Source of the DNA: Streptomyces sp. NBC_00663
Lineage (GTDB): Bacteria > Actinomycetota > Actinomycetes > Streptomycetales > Streptomycetaceae
Direction: 5' to 3'
DNA: 64,000 bases
NCBI RefSeq assembly: GCF_036226885.1
Contig: NZ_CP109027.1
Location: 3,534,001-3,598,000, forward strand
The position numbers and the translations under genes are program-made. Positions 31,862 through 40,589 of the stretch are shown piece by piece; position 1 is the first letter of the stretch, and each line of letters opens with the position of its first letter. The notes beneath the pieces were generated by a model, which saw only the letters and a program-made list of their open reading frames with translations, did not search any database and had not been told where the DNA came from.

Positions 31862-34247
31862 CATCCGCCTTTCCGCAGGCGATGCCGTCCTTGTTCCGGT
31901 CCAGGCCCAGCGGGTCGTCCTTGCCGTTGACCTTCAGGCGGCCGTAGTCGTTCTTCTTCAGCCAGGTGCAGCGGGCCACCGCCGTCGCCTTGACCTCCTT
32001 CGGGAACGCCGTCGGGACGCAGACGTTGAGCGAGCCGTAGTGGCGGTCACAGCCGGAGACGGTCGGGCTGACCTTCTGTGAGGTGCGCTTCTTGCCCGGC
32101 CCGGTGACCTTGCCGGAGAGGTCGTCGGCGAAGGCGTGGACGTGGGCGGAGGCGTCCGTGGCGCTCAGCGCGGCGGGGCCTTGCAGGTGCACCCACTTGG
32201 CCACCGACGGCACCCCGTTGGCGTCCACCGCGAACAGCATGTACCAGCCGGGCGGCGCCAGGTTGGGGTTGCTCGTCACGTTCAGGTCGACGTTGTTGCC
32301 GTCCACCGCGAGCGGCAGGTCCACGAACCGCTGGTTGGGGTCGGAGGAGTGGGTGACCGCGGCCGGGCGGATCAACTCGGCCTTGGCGATGGGCCGGTCG
32401 ACGGTGATGCGCTGGGTGTCGCCGTAGGTCCACTCGGTGTCGATGACCGAAGTGATCGAGGGACGCGGGCCCTTGAGGAGATAGGGCGGGGTGTAGATCG
32501 ACACGTTGTGGTTCCAGGTGCCGTTGCCCGGGTTGTCGCCGGTCGCCATGACCCGGCCGTCGGGCAGCAGGAACGCCGAGGAGTGGTAGCCGCGCGCCTC
32601 GGGATCGGCGGCCACCGGGTCGAAGGTGCCCGTGTCCGGGTCGTAGAGCGAGGACTCGTGGACGGGGTTGGCCCGGTTGTGCAGACCGCCGCCCGTCTCC
32701 AGCACCTTGCCGTCGGGCAGCAGCACCGCGGAGACGTACATCTTACCCTGGTTGCCGGTCTGCGGCTGCGGTCCGTTGCCGAGGTCGACGGTGCCCTGCG
32801 GGAGCGGCGGCCCCGCGGTGTACGCCGGGTTGGGCTGCTTGAGGTCGATGACGTCGGTCAGCCGGTTGGCCTCCGGGTTGGAGTCGATGTTGCCGCCGCC
32901 GAGGGTGAGGACCTTCTGGTCCTGCGCCGGCGGCAGCAGCACGCTGGCGGACTGGTCACGCTCGTCCTTGTTCCGCAGGCCCGGCACCTGGGTGACGGTG
33001 TTGGCGCCGTAGTCGTAGATCGCGCTGCCGGTGCCCGGGATGTTGTTGCCGAAGACATGGCTGCCCGAGTAGAAGAGGCGGCCGTCCTGCATCAGGATCA
33101 TCGACGGGTACAGGCCCCAGTACGACCAGGTCTGGTTGACCTTCCACAGCGGCTGCCACTGCTGCTCCGCCTGGGAGAACAGCTCGGCCGTCACCGAACC
33201 GGTCGAGTCCTCGCGCAGCCCGCCGAAGGAGATGACGTCACCGTTGCCGAGGACGGTCGCCGACGGGTACCAGTGGCCGTCGTTCATGTCGTTGGTCTTG
33301 CTGTACGTCTCGGTGACCGGGTCGAAGAGGTACGAGTCCTTGAACCCCTCGTAGCCGTGCCCGCCGACGACCGGGTACGCCTTGTTGCCGCTCATCACGA
33401 GCACGCGCCCGTCCTGGAGCTGGACGTGTCCGGCGCAGAACATGTCCTTCGGGGTGGGGATGACCTTGTACGTGCCCTTCAGGGGGTCGTAGACGGCCGA
33501 GGTGAAGGTCCCCGCATTGAACTGCTCCTCGCTGTTGCCGGAGCCCGCGATCAGCAGCACCTTGCCGTTGTTGAGGACGACGGAGTGCATGGAGCGCACC
33601 GGGTTCTGCGTGGGCAGCACGTCCCAGCGGCCGTTGGCGCACTGGTCGGCCGTGCCGGTGCACTGCGTCGGCGGGAGCGGGTCGGCGACCTGTTCCATGG
33701 TGTAGTCGTCGGTGGTCGCGGAGCCGGTGCCGTAGACGGAGACGCCCCAGGTGATCCGGTCGGTGCCGGTGGGGACCTCGGGGGTGCGGACGCTCGCCTG
33801 CGTCCAACTGCCCGCCATCTCAAGAGTCTTCAGATCCGTCCAGTACTGCCACCCGGCGGTGGTGTCGTGCCGGAAGAGGGTGACGGAGGCGTCCGGGGTC
33901 GTCGACTTGTACCAGAGGCCCAGGTCGTACTGCTTGCCCGGCGTCACCACCGGCGCACACTCGGCCGACTCGGTGATCAGGGCCTTGCGGTCACCCTCGA
34001 CGCGGCGGGTGAGCGCGACCTTCATGGCCTTGGATCCGGAGTGGGCGTCACCCACCGTGCTGAAGGTGAAGTCGTTGTCCCCCCAGCCCGACTTCTCCCA
34101 GCAGTACGGCATGTCGGCGCCGCCCGCGGTCTCGAAGCCGGGGTTCTTGATCAGGTTGGCGGCGGATGCGGGCTGCGGGGTGGAGAGGAGGAGACCTGCC
34201 GTGAGGGCGGTCACCCCCAACAGGGCCTGTCTGCGGCGGTTGTTCAT
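31848..34247 (-). CDS. Secreted copper radical oxidase (galactose oxidase/GlxA-like)
   Basis: 799 residues. Signal peptide ending ASA near residue 29. Residues ~30-190 look like a carbohydrate-binding beta-sandwich (NLIKNPGFETAGG). The kelch propeller and C-terminal Ig-like domain hold every active-site residue of galactose oxidase: Cys in DMFCAGH and Tyr in DGHWYPSATV (thioether pair), Tyr-His in RGYHSSAFLLPDGR, and His in VTHSSDPNQR. The last ~50 residues are an Excalibur-like calcium motif (CTWLKKNDYG, DRNKDGIACG). It oxidises alcohols to aldehydes with H2O2 release. Last gene of a glycan operon, like glxA with cslA elsewhere in Streptomyces. Confidence 0.9.
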   Translation of the reverse strand: MNNRRRQALLGVTALTAGLLLSTPQPASAANLIKNPGFETAGGADMPYCWEKSGWGDNDFTFSTVGDAHSGSKAMKVALTRRVEGDRKALITESAECAPVVTPGKQYDLGLWYKSTTPDASVTLFRHDTTAGWQYWTDLKTLEMAGSWTQASVRTPEVPTGTDRITWGVSVYGTGSATTDDYTMEQVADPLPPTQCTGTADQCANGRWDVLPTQNPVRSMHSVVLNNGKVLLIAGSGNSEEQFNAGTFTSAVYDPLKGTYKVIPTPKDMFCAGHVQLQDGRVLVMSGNKAYPVVGGHGYEGFKDSYLFDPVTETYSKTNDMNDGHWYPSATVLGNGDVISFGGLREDSTGSVTAELFSQAEQQWQPLWKVNQTWSYWGLYPSMILMQDGRLFYSGSHVFGNNIPGTGSAIYDYGANTVTQVPGLRNKDERDQSASVLLPPAQDQKVLTLGGGNIDSNPEANRLTDVIDLKQPNPAYTAGPPLPQGTVDLGNGPQPQTGNQGKMYVSAVLLPDGKVLETGGGLHNRANPVHESSLYDPDTGTFDPVAADPEARGYHSSAFLLPDGRVMATGDNPGNGTWNHNVSIYTPPYLLKGPRPSITSVIDTEWTYGDTQRITVDRPIAKAELIRPAAVTHSSDPNQRFVDLPLAVDGNNVDLNVTSNPNLAPPGWYMLFAVDANGVPSVAKWVHLQGPAALSATDASAHVHAFADDLSGKVTGPGKKRTSQKVSPTVSGCDRHYGSLNVCVPTAFPKEVKATAVARCTWLKKNDYGRLKVNGKDDPLGLDRNKDGIACGKADVRKG

Positions 34248-35404
34248 GTGGTGCGGCTCCTACGGCGTGGGAGATAGACCAGCGCTTCGGTCCCGACGAA
34301 GCGCAGGACGAACGTGAAGACGAGGGCCAGGGCCGTGGCGGGCAGCGCCGCCAGCCCGAAGCGCGTGACCAGCAGCGCGATCAGCGGAATCCGCAGCACC
34401 AGGTCGGCGTTGGCGAGCAGCGCGAACCGGACCGTGCGGTCGGCCCAGTGCCGGTGGCGGCGCCGGTCGCGGAAGAGCACCTTCTCGATGAGGAGGAAGT
34501 TCCAGGCCACCCCGAACTGGTTGGCGACGATCTCGGCGGGGAGATAGTGCAGGCCCGCCTGGGTGAGCGCCCACAGGGCGGCCAGGTTGGGCACGAACCC
34601 GGTGAGCCCGATCAGCCCGAACACCACCATCCGGGCCAGCGGGGTCGCCGTGCGCAGTCCGGCGAGGTGCCGCAGGAAGCGGCGCCCCTCCTCGGCGGTG
34701 GACTTGGACTCGCCCGCGAACCGCTCCTGGAACACGAACGGCACCTCGGTGACCGCGCGCGGCCGACTCCGCACCGCCAGTTCCAGCAGGATCTTGTAGC
34801 CGAGCGGCTTCAGCGCCTCCGCCGCGATGTCGCTGCGCCGGATCGCGAAGAAGCCGCTCATCGGATCGCTGATGCCGTGCAGTCTGCGGGGAAAGAGGGA
34901 CTTGGTCAGCCAGGTCGCCCCGCGGGAGACGGCCACGCGGTAACTGCCCGCGAGCCCGGCCCGGCTGCCGCCCTTGATGTAGCGGGAGGCGACGACAAGC
35001 CCGGCGTTCGCCCGCTGTCCCGTCGCCACCAACTCCGGTACCAGGGACGGCGGATGCTGGCAGTCGCCGTCCATCACGACGATCCAGTCCGACCCCGCCG
35101 CCTTCATCCCCTCCACGACCGCTCCGCCGAGCCCGCCGACCGGCTCGTCCCGGTGCAGGACGGTCACCGGGAAGGGGCAGTCCTTCGCGGCCTCGCGGAT
35201 CACCTCGGGGGTGTCGTCGGTGGAGTCGTCCACGAAGACCACCTCGCAGGGCAGCCGCCCGGGCACCGACTCGGTGATCTGGTGCAGGAGTTGACGGATG
35301 TTCGCCGACTCGTTGTACGTCGGTACGACGACGGTGACGGCGGCCGGTTCGGGAACCTCGACGGCCTCGATGTCCGGGACGGGTGCGGTGTACTCCTGGC
35401 TCAT
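34244..35404 (-). CDS. GT2 glycosyltransferase fused to GtrA-like membrane domain
   Basis: 386 residues. The N-terminal ~240 residues are a DPM1-type GT2 domain: TVVVPTYNESANI, VVFVDDSTDDT, WIVVMDGDCQHPP (DxD-like) and SDPMSGFFAIRR. The remaining ~140 residues carry four hydrophobic helices typical of GtrA (FGLIGLTGFVPNLAALWALT, VANQFGVAWNFLLIEKVLF). Such fusions transfer a sugar from a nucleotide donor to polyprenyl phosphate and may flip it. It overlaps both neighbours by 4 bases. Its product would feed the GT39-type transferase encoded upstream. Confidence 0.9.
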   Translation of the reverse strand: MSQEYTAPVPDIEAVEVPEPAAVTVVVPTYNESANIRQLLHQITESVPGRLPCEVVFVDDSTDDTPEVIREAAKDCPFPVTVLHRDEPVGGLGGAVVEGMKAAGSDWIVVMDGDCQHPPSLVPELVATGQRANAGLVVASRYIKGGSRAGLAGSYRVAVSRGATWLTKSLFPRRLHGISDPMSGFFAIRRSDIAAEALKPLGYKILLELAVRSRPRAVTEVPFVFQERFAGESKSTAEEGRRFLRHLAGLRTATPLARMVVFGLIGLTGFVPNLAALWALTQAGLHYLPAEIVANQFGVAWNFLLIEKVLFRDRRRHRHWADRTVRFALLANADLVLRIPLIALLVTRFGLAALPATALALVFTFVLRFVGTEALVYLPRRRSRTT

Positions 35405-37011
35405 CGGACGCCTCCAGGGGCGGTCTGGATCTGCCGGATCTCGATCCGGTCCGCGCCGGTGCCAAAGACGGCGACCGGCGTGGAGTGCTGGACGGCGGCC
35501 CTGACGTTGGGCAGGTCGACCGCGTCGCGCCGTACGGTCGGCGAGGCCACGACGTAGTCGAGGTCCCTCCAGCCGTGCGGCATCGTCTTCGTGACCGCCG
35601 GGTCGAGGTCGGCCTTGTAGAACCAGATGGCGCCGAGCCCGGGCCGGTACCCGGAGTGCACCAGGTCCAGCCAGAGCGCGTCGTCGACGAGTACCCGCGT
35701 CTTCTCGGGCCTGGCCACCTCGGTCGCCAGCCAGGTCGCGGCGGCCCGGTAGGGGGCGTTGGCGTCGGCGGTGAGGGCGGTGCGGTCACCGTCGTACCAG
35801 TGGGGCACGACGTACACGCAGGCGGCCACGGCGAGCACGACGGCGATGCCGTAACGGCCCACCCAGCGCATCCTGTTGAGCACTGCGTGGGCGATCGAGG
35901 CGGTGCCCCCGGCGAGGACGAGGGCGAGGAAGGGCAGTGCCTGGATGATGTACATGGCGGGCAGATAGCCGCTGGGGCGCAGCGCGACCAGGGCGAGGAT
36001 GCCCACGGCCAGCGCGGGCCCGGCGAGCGCGCGGGCGGTGACGGACCAGCGCCAGGTGGCCAGGAGCAGGAGCGCGCCCGCGAGTCCGCCGAGGGGCAGG
36101 ACCCGGTCGTAGTAGAGCCAGGACGTGAGCACTCCGTGCGAGCCGGAGCCGGCGTCGAGGATGAAGCCCGAACCGGGCCTGGTCATCTGGTACTTGACCC
36201 CGTCCCACAGCGAGACATGCCCGCTGCCGGGGAGCAACTCGCCCTTCAGGAGGGCGAACAGGGGGTACGACAGGCCGATCAGCGCGCAGGCGGTGATCGC
36301 GCCGGTCAGGGCGAACTTGCGGGTCTCGCGGTGGCTGTGCCGCCACATGGTGACGAAGACCGCGGGGAGGACGAAGAGCATCGTCTCCTTGGTCAGCACG
36401 GCCGTCGCCGCCGCGATGCCCGCGCCGAAGTGGTGCCACAGATGACGGCTCGGGGAGGCGGCGAGGGTGAACGCCAGCAGGGTCCACATCACCGCGAGGT
36501 TGTCGAGGAAGATCTCGCGCTGGAGGACGACGGAGAGCGGCGAGAGCCCGAACAGGGTCATGCCGAGCCCGGCGGCCCAGCGGGGCAGGGACAGCCGGCG
36601 CCCGAGGACGTACACGAGGACCGCGCTGATGCCGCTGATCAGCAGCATCATGACGCGCATCGAGCCGACGGTCATCGAGTCGGGGCTCAGCAGCTTCGGT
36701 ATCCAGGTGAGCAGGGCGAGCTGGATCCAGCCGAGCGGCGGGTGGTCGTACCAGTAGGTGTAATGGGCGAGGCCCTTGCCCTCCTGGACGGCCCAGGCCT
36801 GGGCGAGGTAGGTGCCCTCGTCGTCGCTGAGGGTCGGGTAGTCGGCGATGTTCCAGCCCTGGACGACGAGGATCGCGACGAGGAGGACACCGCAGAGGAC
36901 GAGGTCGGGGCGCTTGGACGGGGCCGTTCGGTTGGTCGAACGCGCTTCAGGCGCAGGCCGGCGCTGCGCGGGGACCTTCGGAGCGGTCACCGCGGGAAGG
37001 GTGGAGGTCAC
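35401..37011 (-). CDS. GT39/ArnT-like membrane glycosyltransferase
   Basis: 536 residues from GTG 37011, overlapping the GT2 stop. About 11-12 membrane helices. The first outer loop has DEGTYLAQAWAVQEG and HPPLGWIQLALLTW, the acidic and H-P-P motifs of PMT/ArnT/GT39 enzymes that use polyprenyl-phosphate sugars. It resembles actinobacterial mannosyltransferase-like proteins. It would transfer a lipid-carried sugar to an external acceptor. Donor and acceptor are not known. Confidence 0.87.
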   Translation of the reverse strand: MTSTLPAVTAPKVPAQRRPAPEARSTNRTAPSKRPDLVLCGVLLVAILVVQGWNIADYPTLSDDEGTYLAQAWAVQEGKGLAHYTYWYDHPPLGWIQLALLTWIPKLLSPDSMTVGSMRVMMLLISGISAVLVYVLGRRLSLPRWAAGLGMTLFGLSPLSVVLQREIFLDNLAVMWTLLAFTLAASPSRHLWHHFGAGIAAATAVLTKETMLFVLPAVFVTMWRHSHRETRKFALTGAITACALIGLSYPLFALLKGELLPGSGHVSLWDGVKYQMTRPGSGFILDAGSGSHGVLTSWLYYDRVLPLGGLAGALLLLATWRWSVTARALAGPALAVGILALVALRPSGYLPAMYIIQALPFLALVLAGGTASIAHAVLNRMRWVGRYGIAVVLAVAACVYVVPHWYDGDRTALTADANAPYRAAATWLATEVARPEKTRVLVDDALWLDLVHSGYRPGLGAIWFYKADLDPAVTKTMPHGWRDLDYVVASPTVRRDAVDLPNVRAAVQHSTPVAVFGTGADRIEIRQIQTAPGGVR

Positions 37012-38276
37012 GCAGGGACGTCCTCTCGGATCACCGGTGTGGTGTTCAGGTGGGCGCCGACGTGGCTGGTCAGTTCCCACTCGGTACGGCCGCGTTGTTC
37101 GCGCCAGACGGCACGGATCGCGGCCCCGGCGAGGAGGACCTGGTAGAAGGGGCCGCCCACGATCAGCTTGAGGTAGTGCACGAAGCGCACCCGCAGTCCG
37201 TACTGCTTGCCGAAGTCGTGCAGTCCGACGAGCTCGAAGACGAAGGTGACGAGCGCGGTGACGGCCGGCAGGAAGGTGATGAAGGCGATCCCGACGGGCA
37301 CGTCGAGGAAGAGCGCCACGGCCACGTTGAGCGGGATGATCACTCCGGAGAAGGCCTGGAGGAACGGTGTCATCAGGGTGTACCGGGCGAGCAGCCGCTG
37401 GCCGAGGCCGGGGAGCTGCTTCCAGTCCTTCTTCCGGTAGACCTGGAGGAAGCCCTGGTTCCAGCGGGTGCGCTGCTTGAGCAGGGACATCAGCGAGCCC
37501 GGGGTCTCCTCACGGGTGACCATGTCGGAGTCGTAGGCGACGACGACCTTCTTGCCGACGGACGACAGCCGCACGCCCAGGTCGCAGTCCTCGGCGAGAC
37601 AGTCGGGGTCCCAGCCCCCGGCCTCCTTGAGGGTGGCGGTCCGCACGAAGACGGTGTTGCCGCCGAGCGGAATGAACCCCTTCTGCGCGTGCAGATGCAA
37701 CCGCGACCGGAACCAGAAGAAGTACTCCAGGCAGTTGCGCAGGGAGTACCAGCTGGAGTGGAAGTTGATGAGCTGGACCCCGCCCTGCACGACGTCCGCC
37801 CCGGTGGTCCGGAAGGCGTGGTCGACATGGGCGAGCAGCTCCGGATGGACCTGGTCCTCGGCGTCGAAGACCCCGACGACGTCACCGCGGCAGTGCGGCA
37901 GCGCCGTGTTCATCGCCTTCGGCTTGTTCTTCTTCTCGTGGGTGTCGACGACGACCCGGACGCGCGGATCGCGCTCGGCGGCCGCCTCGGCGACCGCCGT
38001 GGTCTCCGGGTCGTCGTGCCCGACGATGACGATGATCTCGAAGTCGGTGTGGCTGGATTCCAGCAGCCGCTGGATGGTGTGGTCGAGTACGACCTGTTCG
38101 TGCCGCGCGGGCAGCAGGAGCGAGAACGAGACATGTTCGCCCCCGTCCGGTCTGCTGAACCGGGTGGAGGCGAGCACCTCGGGCGTGCGCCACGCGTGCA
38201 TCTGCCACCACAGCGTGAACGCCGCCATCCAGAACAGGGCCAGTGAAACGGCAGCGATGAAGACAGACGTCAGCAA
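37008..38276 (-). CDS. Processive GT2 glycosyltransferase (cellulose/hyaluronan synthase-like)
   Basis: 422 residues, TTG start at 38276 chosen for the GGGGGGA ribosome site. N-terminal and C-terminal membrane helices around a GT-A domain with VVDTHEKKNKPKAMN, VFDAEDQVHP (DxD), CLAEDCDLGVRL (TED-like base) and LKQRTRWNQGF (QxxRW). These mark processive beta-glycan synthases of the BcsA/CslA/HasA type, shorter than BcsA and without PilZ. First gene of the four-gene operon ending with the copper oxidase. Polymer identity is unknown. Confidence 0.9.
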   Translation of the reverse strand: MLTSVFIAAVSLALFWMAAFTLWWQMHAWRTPEVLASTRFSRPDGGEHVSFSLLLPARHEQVVLDHTIQRLLESSHTDFEIIVIVGHDDPETTAVAEAAAERDPRVRVVVDTHEKKNKPKAMNTALPHCRGDVVGVFDAEDQVHPELLAHVDHAFRTTGADVVQGGVQLINFHSSWYSLRNCLEYFFWFRSRLHLHAQKGFIPLGGNTVFVRTATLKEAGGWDPDCLAEDCDLGVRLSSVGKKVVVAYDSDMVTREETPGSLMSLLKQRTRWNQGFLQVYRKKDWKQLPGLGQRLLARYTLMTPFLQAFSGVIIPLNVAVALFLDVPVGIAFITFLPAVTALVTFVFELVGLHDFGKQYGLRVRFVHYLKLIVGGPFYQVLLAGAAIRAVWREQRGRTEWELTSHVGAHLNTTPVIREDVPA

Positions 38277-38307
38277 AGATCCCCCCAGATCCTGAAAAAC
38301 CCCCGGT

Positions 38308-38334
38308 CGCGGCAGGAGTGTCGCTCCTGCCGCG
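38308..38334 (-). terminator. Hairpin between YyaL-like gene and glycan operon
   Basis: Perfect 11-bp stem CGCGGCAGGAG / CTCCTGCCGCG with 5-base loop. On the minus strand a GGGGGTTTTT tract follows within a few bases, fitting an intrinsic terminator for the upstream gene at 38417-40450. It also lies 32 bp before the first glycosyltransferase start, so attenuation of that operon is possible. Confidence 0.65.
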
Positions 38335-38416
38335 CCCCTGTGGAGAGGTTATGGGTGATCTGTGAAGTGCGAGGGATCTTCCGATAAATACTATGTTTCG
38401 TAGGGGTGTGGTGACT

Positions 38417-40450
38417 TCACCCGTTCAGCGATGATCGAAGCCGTTCCACCTCGGTCGTCGGTGCGTCACAGGTGAAATTACGGCAGACATACGCGGCCGG
38501 TTCACCACCGACAAGCGGCCGGTCGGCCAGCAACGGCAGTTCATCGCTCCCGACGACCCCCGCGGCGACGACGGCACCGGGAGCGGTCGCGAGAAGCGCC
38601 GCGCGGTGCAGGGCCCTGGTCGCCGGATCATCGAGCGCCGGCCCCACGACAGCCACCTCACGCGGCCCGTCGAGCAGCGCCTCCGCGACCGCGAGCCCCC
38701 ACCCGATGAACCGCGGCACCCGCGGCCCGAGCGCCTTCACCACGCCCAACGCCCGCTCGGCGGCGGCGCGATGAGGCTCCGCGCCGGTCTGCGCGGCATA
38801 GCTCAGCAACGCCCCCGCGGCGGCGGTCCATCCGGACGGCACGGCGTTGTCGGTCGGATCCTGAGGCCGCCGGATGAGCTGCTCGGCGTCCGACGCGGTG
38901 TCGAACAGCGCACCCGACTCCGCGTCCACGAACCGCGCGAGCACATGGTCGAGCAGGAACCCGGCGAACTCCAGCCACACCCCCTCCCCCGTCACGGACG
39001 TGAGCGCGAGGAACCCCTCCGCGACATCCGCGTAGTCCTCCAACACCCCGGCGTTGGCGCCGACATGACCGTCCTTGCTGGTCCGGGCCAGCCGCGCCTG
39101 CTCGTCCAGATGCAGCCGTACGAGGAGATCCGCGGCGGCGACGGCGGCCTCGACCAGGTCGGGCCGGTCGAAGTAGGCGCCGGTCTCGGCCAGCGCGGCG
39201 ATCGCGAGCCCGTTCCAGGCGGCGACGACCTTGTCGTCCCGGCCGGGAGCGGGCCGGGCCTCCCGGGCGGCGAACAGCCGCCGCTTGACGGACTCGACCT
39301 TCTCGGCTTCGAACACGCCTTCGTCCTGCGACAGTTGAAGAACGGAGGCCCCTTCCTCGAAGGTCCCTTCGTCCGTCACCCCGAAGTACTGCGCGGCAAG
39401 CTCGGCATCCTCGACGCCCAGCACCTCGGAGAGCTGCGCGGGCGTCCACGCGTAGTACGCCCCCTCGACATGCCTGCCCGTGCCGTCATCACTGTCGGCA
39501 TCCAGCGCGGAGGCGAACCCGCCTTCGTTCGTGCGGAGTTCACGCACCATGAAGTCGGCGGTCTCCAGGGCGACCCGCCGGGCCAGCTCGGAACCGGTGG
39601 CCCGCCAGAGGTGGGCGTACACGCGGCACAGCAGCGCATTGTCGTAGAGCATCTTCTCGAAGTGGGGCACCACCCACTCCCGATCGACGGAGTACCGCGC
39701 GAACCCACCCCCCAGCTGGTCGTAGATCCCGCCACGCGCCATCCGCTCGCATGTGTCCGTCGCCATCTGCAAGGCGCCCTCGGCCCCGGTCCGGGCGTGA
39801 TGGCGCAGCAGGAACTCCACGACCATGGACGGCGGGAACTTCGGCGCCCCACCGAACCCGCCGCGTTGCGGGTCGTACTCCCGCGTCAGCCCGAGCAGCG
39901 CCCCCGCCAGCTCCTCCTCGCCGGGCGCCTGCGCGTCGCCGTACGAGATCTCCCGCCCGGCGAGGTCCCGCACGATCTTCTCCGCCACCTCGGCGACCTC
40001 GTCCCGCCGGTCGGTCCACGCACCACGCACCCCCTCCAGCACCTGCCGGAAGGACGGCATCCCGTGCCGGGGCGCGGGCGGAAAATAGGTACCGAAGTAG
40101 AAGGGCTCGGCGTCCGGCGTGAGAAACACGGTCATCGGCCACCCACCCTGCCCGGTGGCGGCCTGCACGGCCTCCATATAGACGGCATCGACGTCGGGCC
40201 GCTCCTCGCGGTCGACCTTGATGTTGACGAAGTGGGCGTTGAGGTAGTCGGCGGTCTCCTGGTCCTCGAAGGACTCGTGCGCCATCACATGACACCAGTG
40301 GCAACTGGAGTACCCGACGCTGAGCAGCACCGGTTTGCCGCTCTTGCGTGCCTCCTCGAAGGCCTCGCCGGACCACGGCCACCAGTCGACGGGGTTGTCC
40401 GCGTGCTGGAGCAGGTAGGGGGACGTCTCTTGGGCCAGTCGGTTGGGCAT
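38417..40450 (-). CDS. YyaL/SPATA20-like thioredoxin-domain protein
   Basis: 677 residues from ATG 40450 (AGGA upstream); an ATG three codons earlier is possible. N-terminal thioredoxin-like domain with [16 protein letters not shown] and [13 protein letters not shown] (redox pair Cys50, Cys53). The rest is an (alpha/alpha)6 barrel like N-acylglucosamine 2-epimerase, including [18 protein letters not shown] and [16 protein letters not shown]. Length fits the family (~680). The enzymatic role is not established. It is divergent from the STAND ATPase gene. Confidence 0.9.
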   Translation of the reverse strand: MPNRLAQETSPYLLQHADNPVDWWPWSGEAFEEARKSGKPVLLSVGYSSCHWCHVMAHESFEDQETADYLNAHFVNIKVDREERPDVDAVYMEAVQAATGQGGWPMTVFLTPDAEPFYFGTYFPPAPRHGMPSFRQVLEGVRGAWTDRRDEVAEVAEKIVRDLAGREISYGDAQAPGEEELAGALLGLTREYDPQRGGFGGAPKFPPSMVVEFLLRHHARTGAEGALQMATDTCERMARGGIYDQLGGGFARYSVDREWVVPHFEKMLYDNALLCRVYAHLWRATGSELARRVALETADFMVRELRTNEGGFASALDADSDDGTGRHVEGAYYAWTPAQLSEVLGVEDAELAAQYFGVTDEGTFEEGASVLQLSQDEGVFEAEKVESVKRRLFAAREARPAPGRDDKVVAAWNGLAIAALAETGAYFDRPDLVEAAVAAADLLVRLHLDEQARLARTSKDGHVGANAGVLEDYADVAEGFLALTSVTGEGVWLEFAGFLLDHVLARFVDAESGALFDTASDAEQLIRRPQDPTDNAVPSGWTAAAGALLSYAAQTGAEPHRAAAERALGVVKALGPRVPRFIGWGLAVAEALLDGPREVAVVGPALDDPATRALHRAALLATAPGAVVAAGVVGSDELPLLADRPLVGGEPAAYVCRNFTCDAPTTEVERLRSSLNG

Positions 40451-40589
40451 GGGGTCCATCCTGCCGCAGTACCCCAGCCGTCACCCGGCAGGCGTGTCGC
40501 AGAAGGTGATCCTCCGGCCCTCTCCCCACAGCGGCCCGTCCGCAGCACACTTGACCAAGAACACCGTTGTCGTCGGAGGGGGACGAGAC

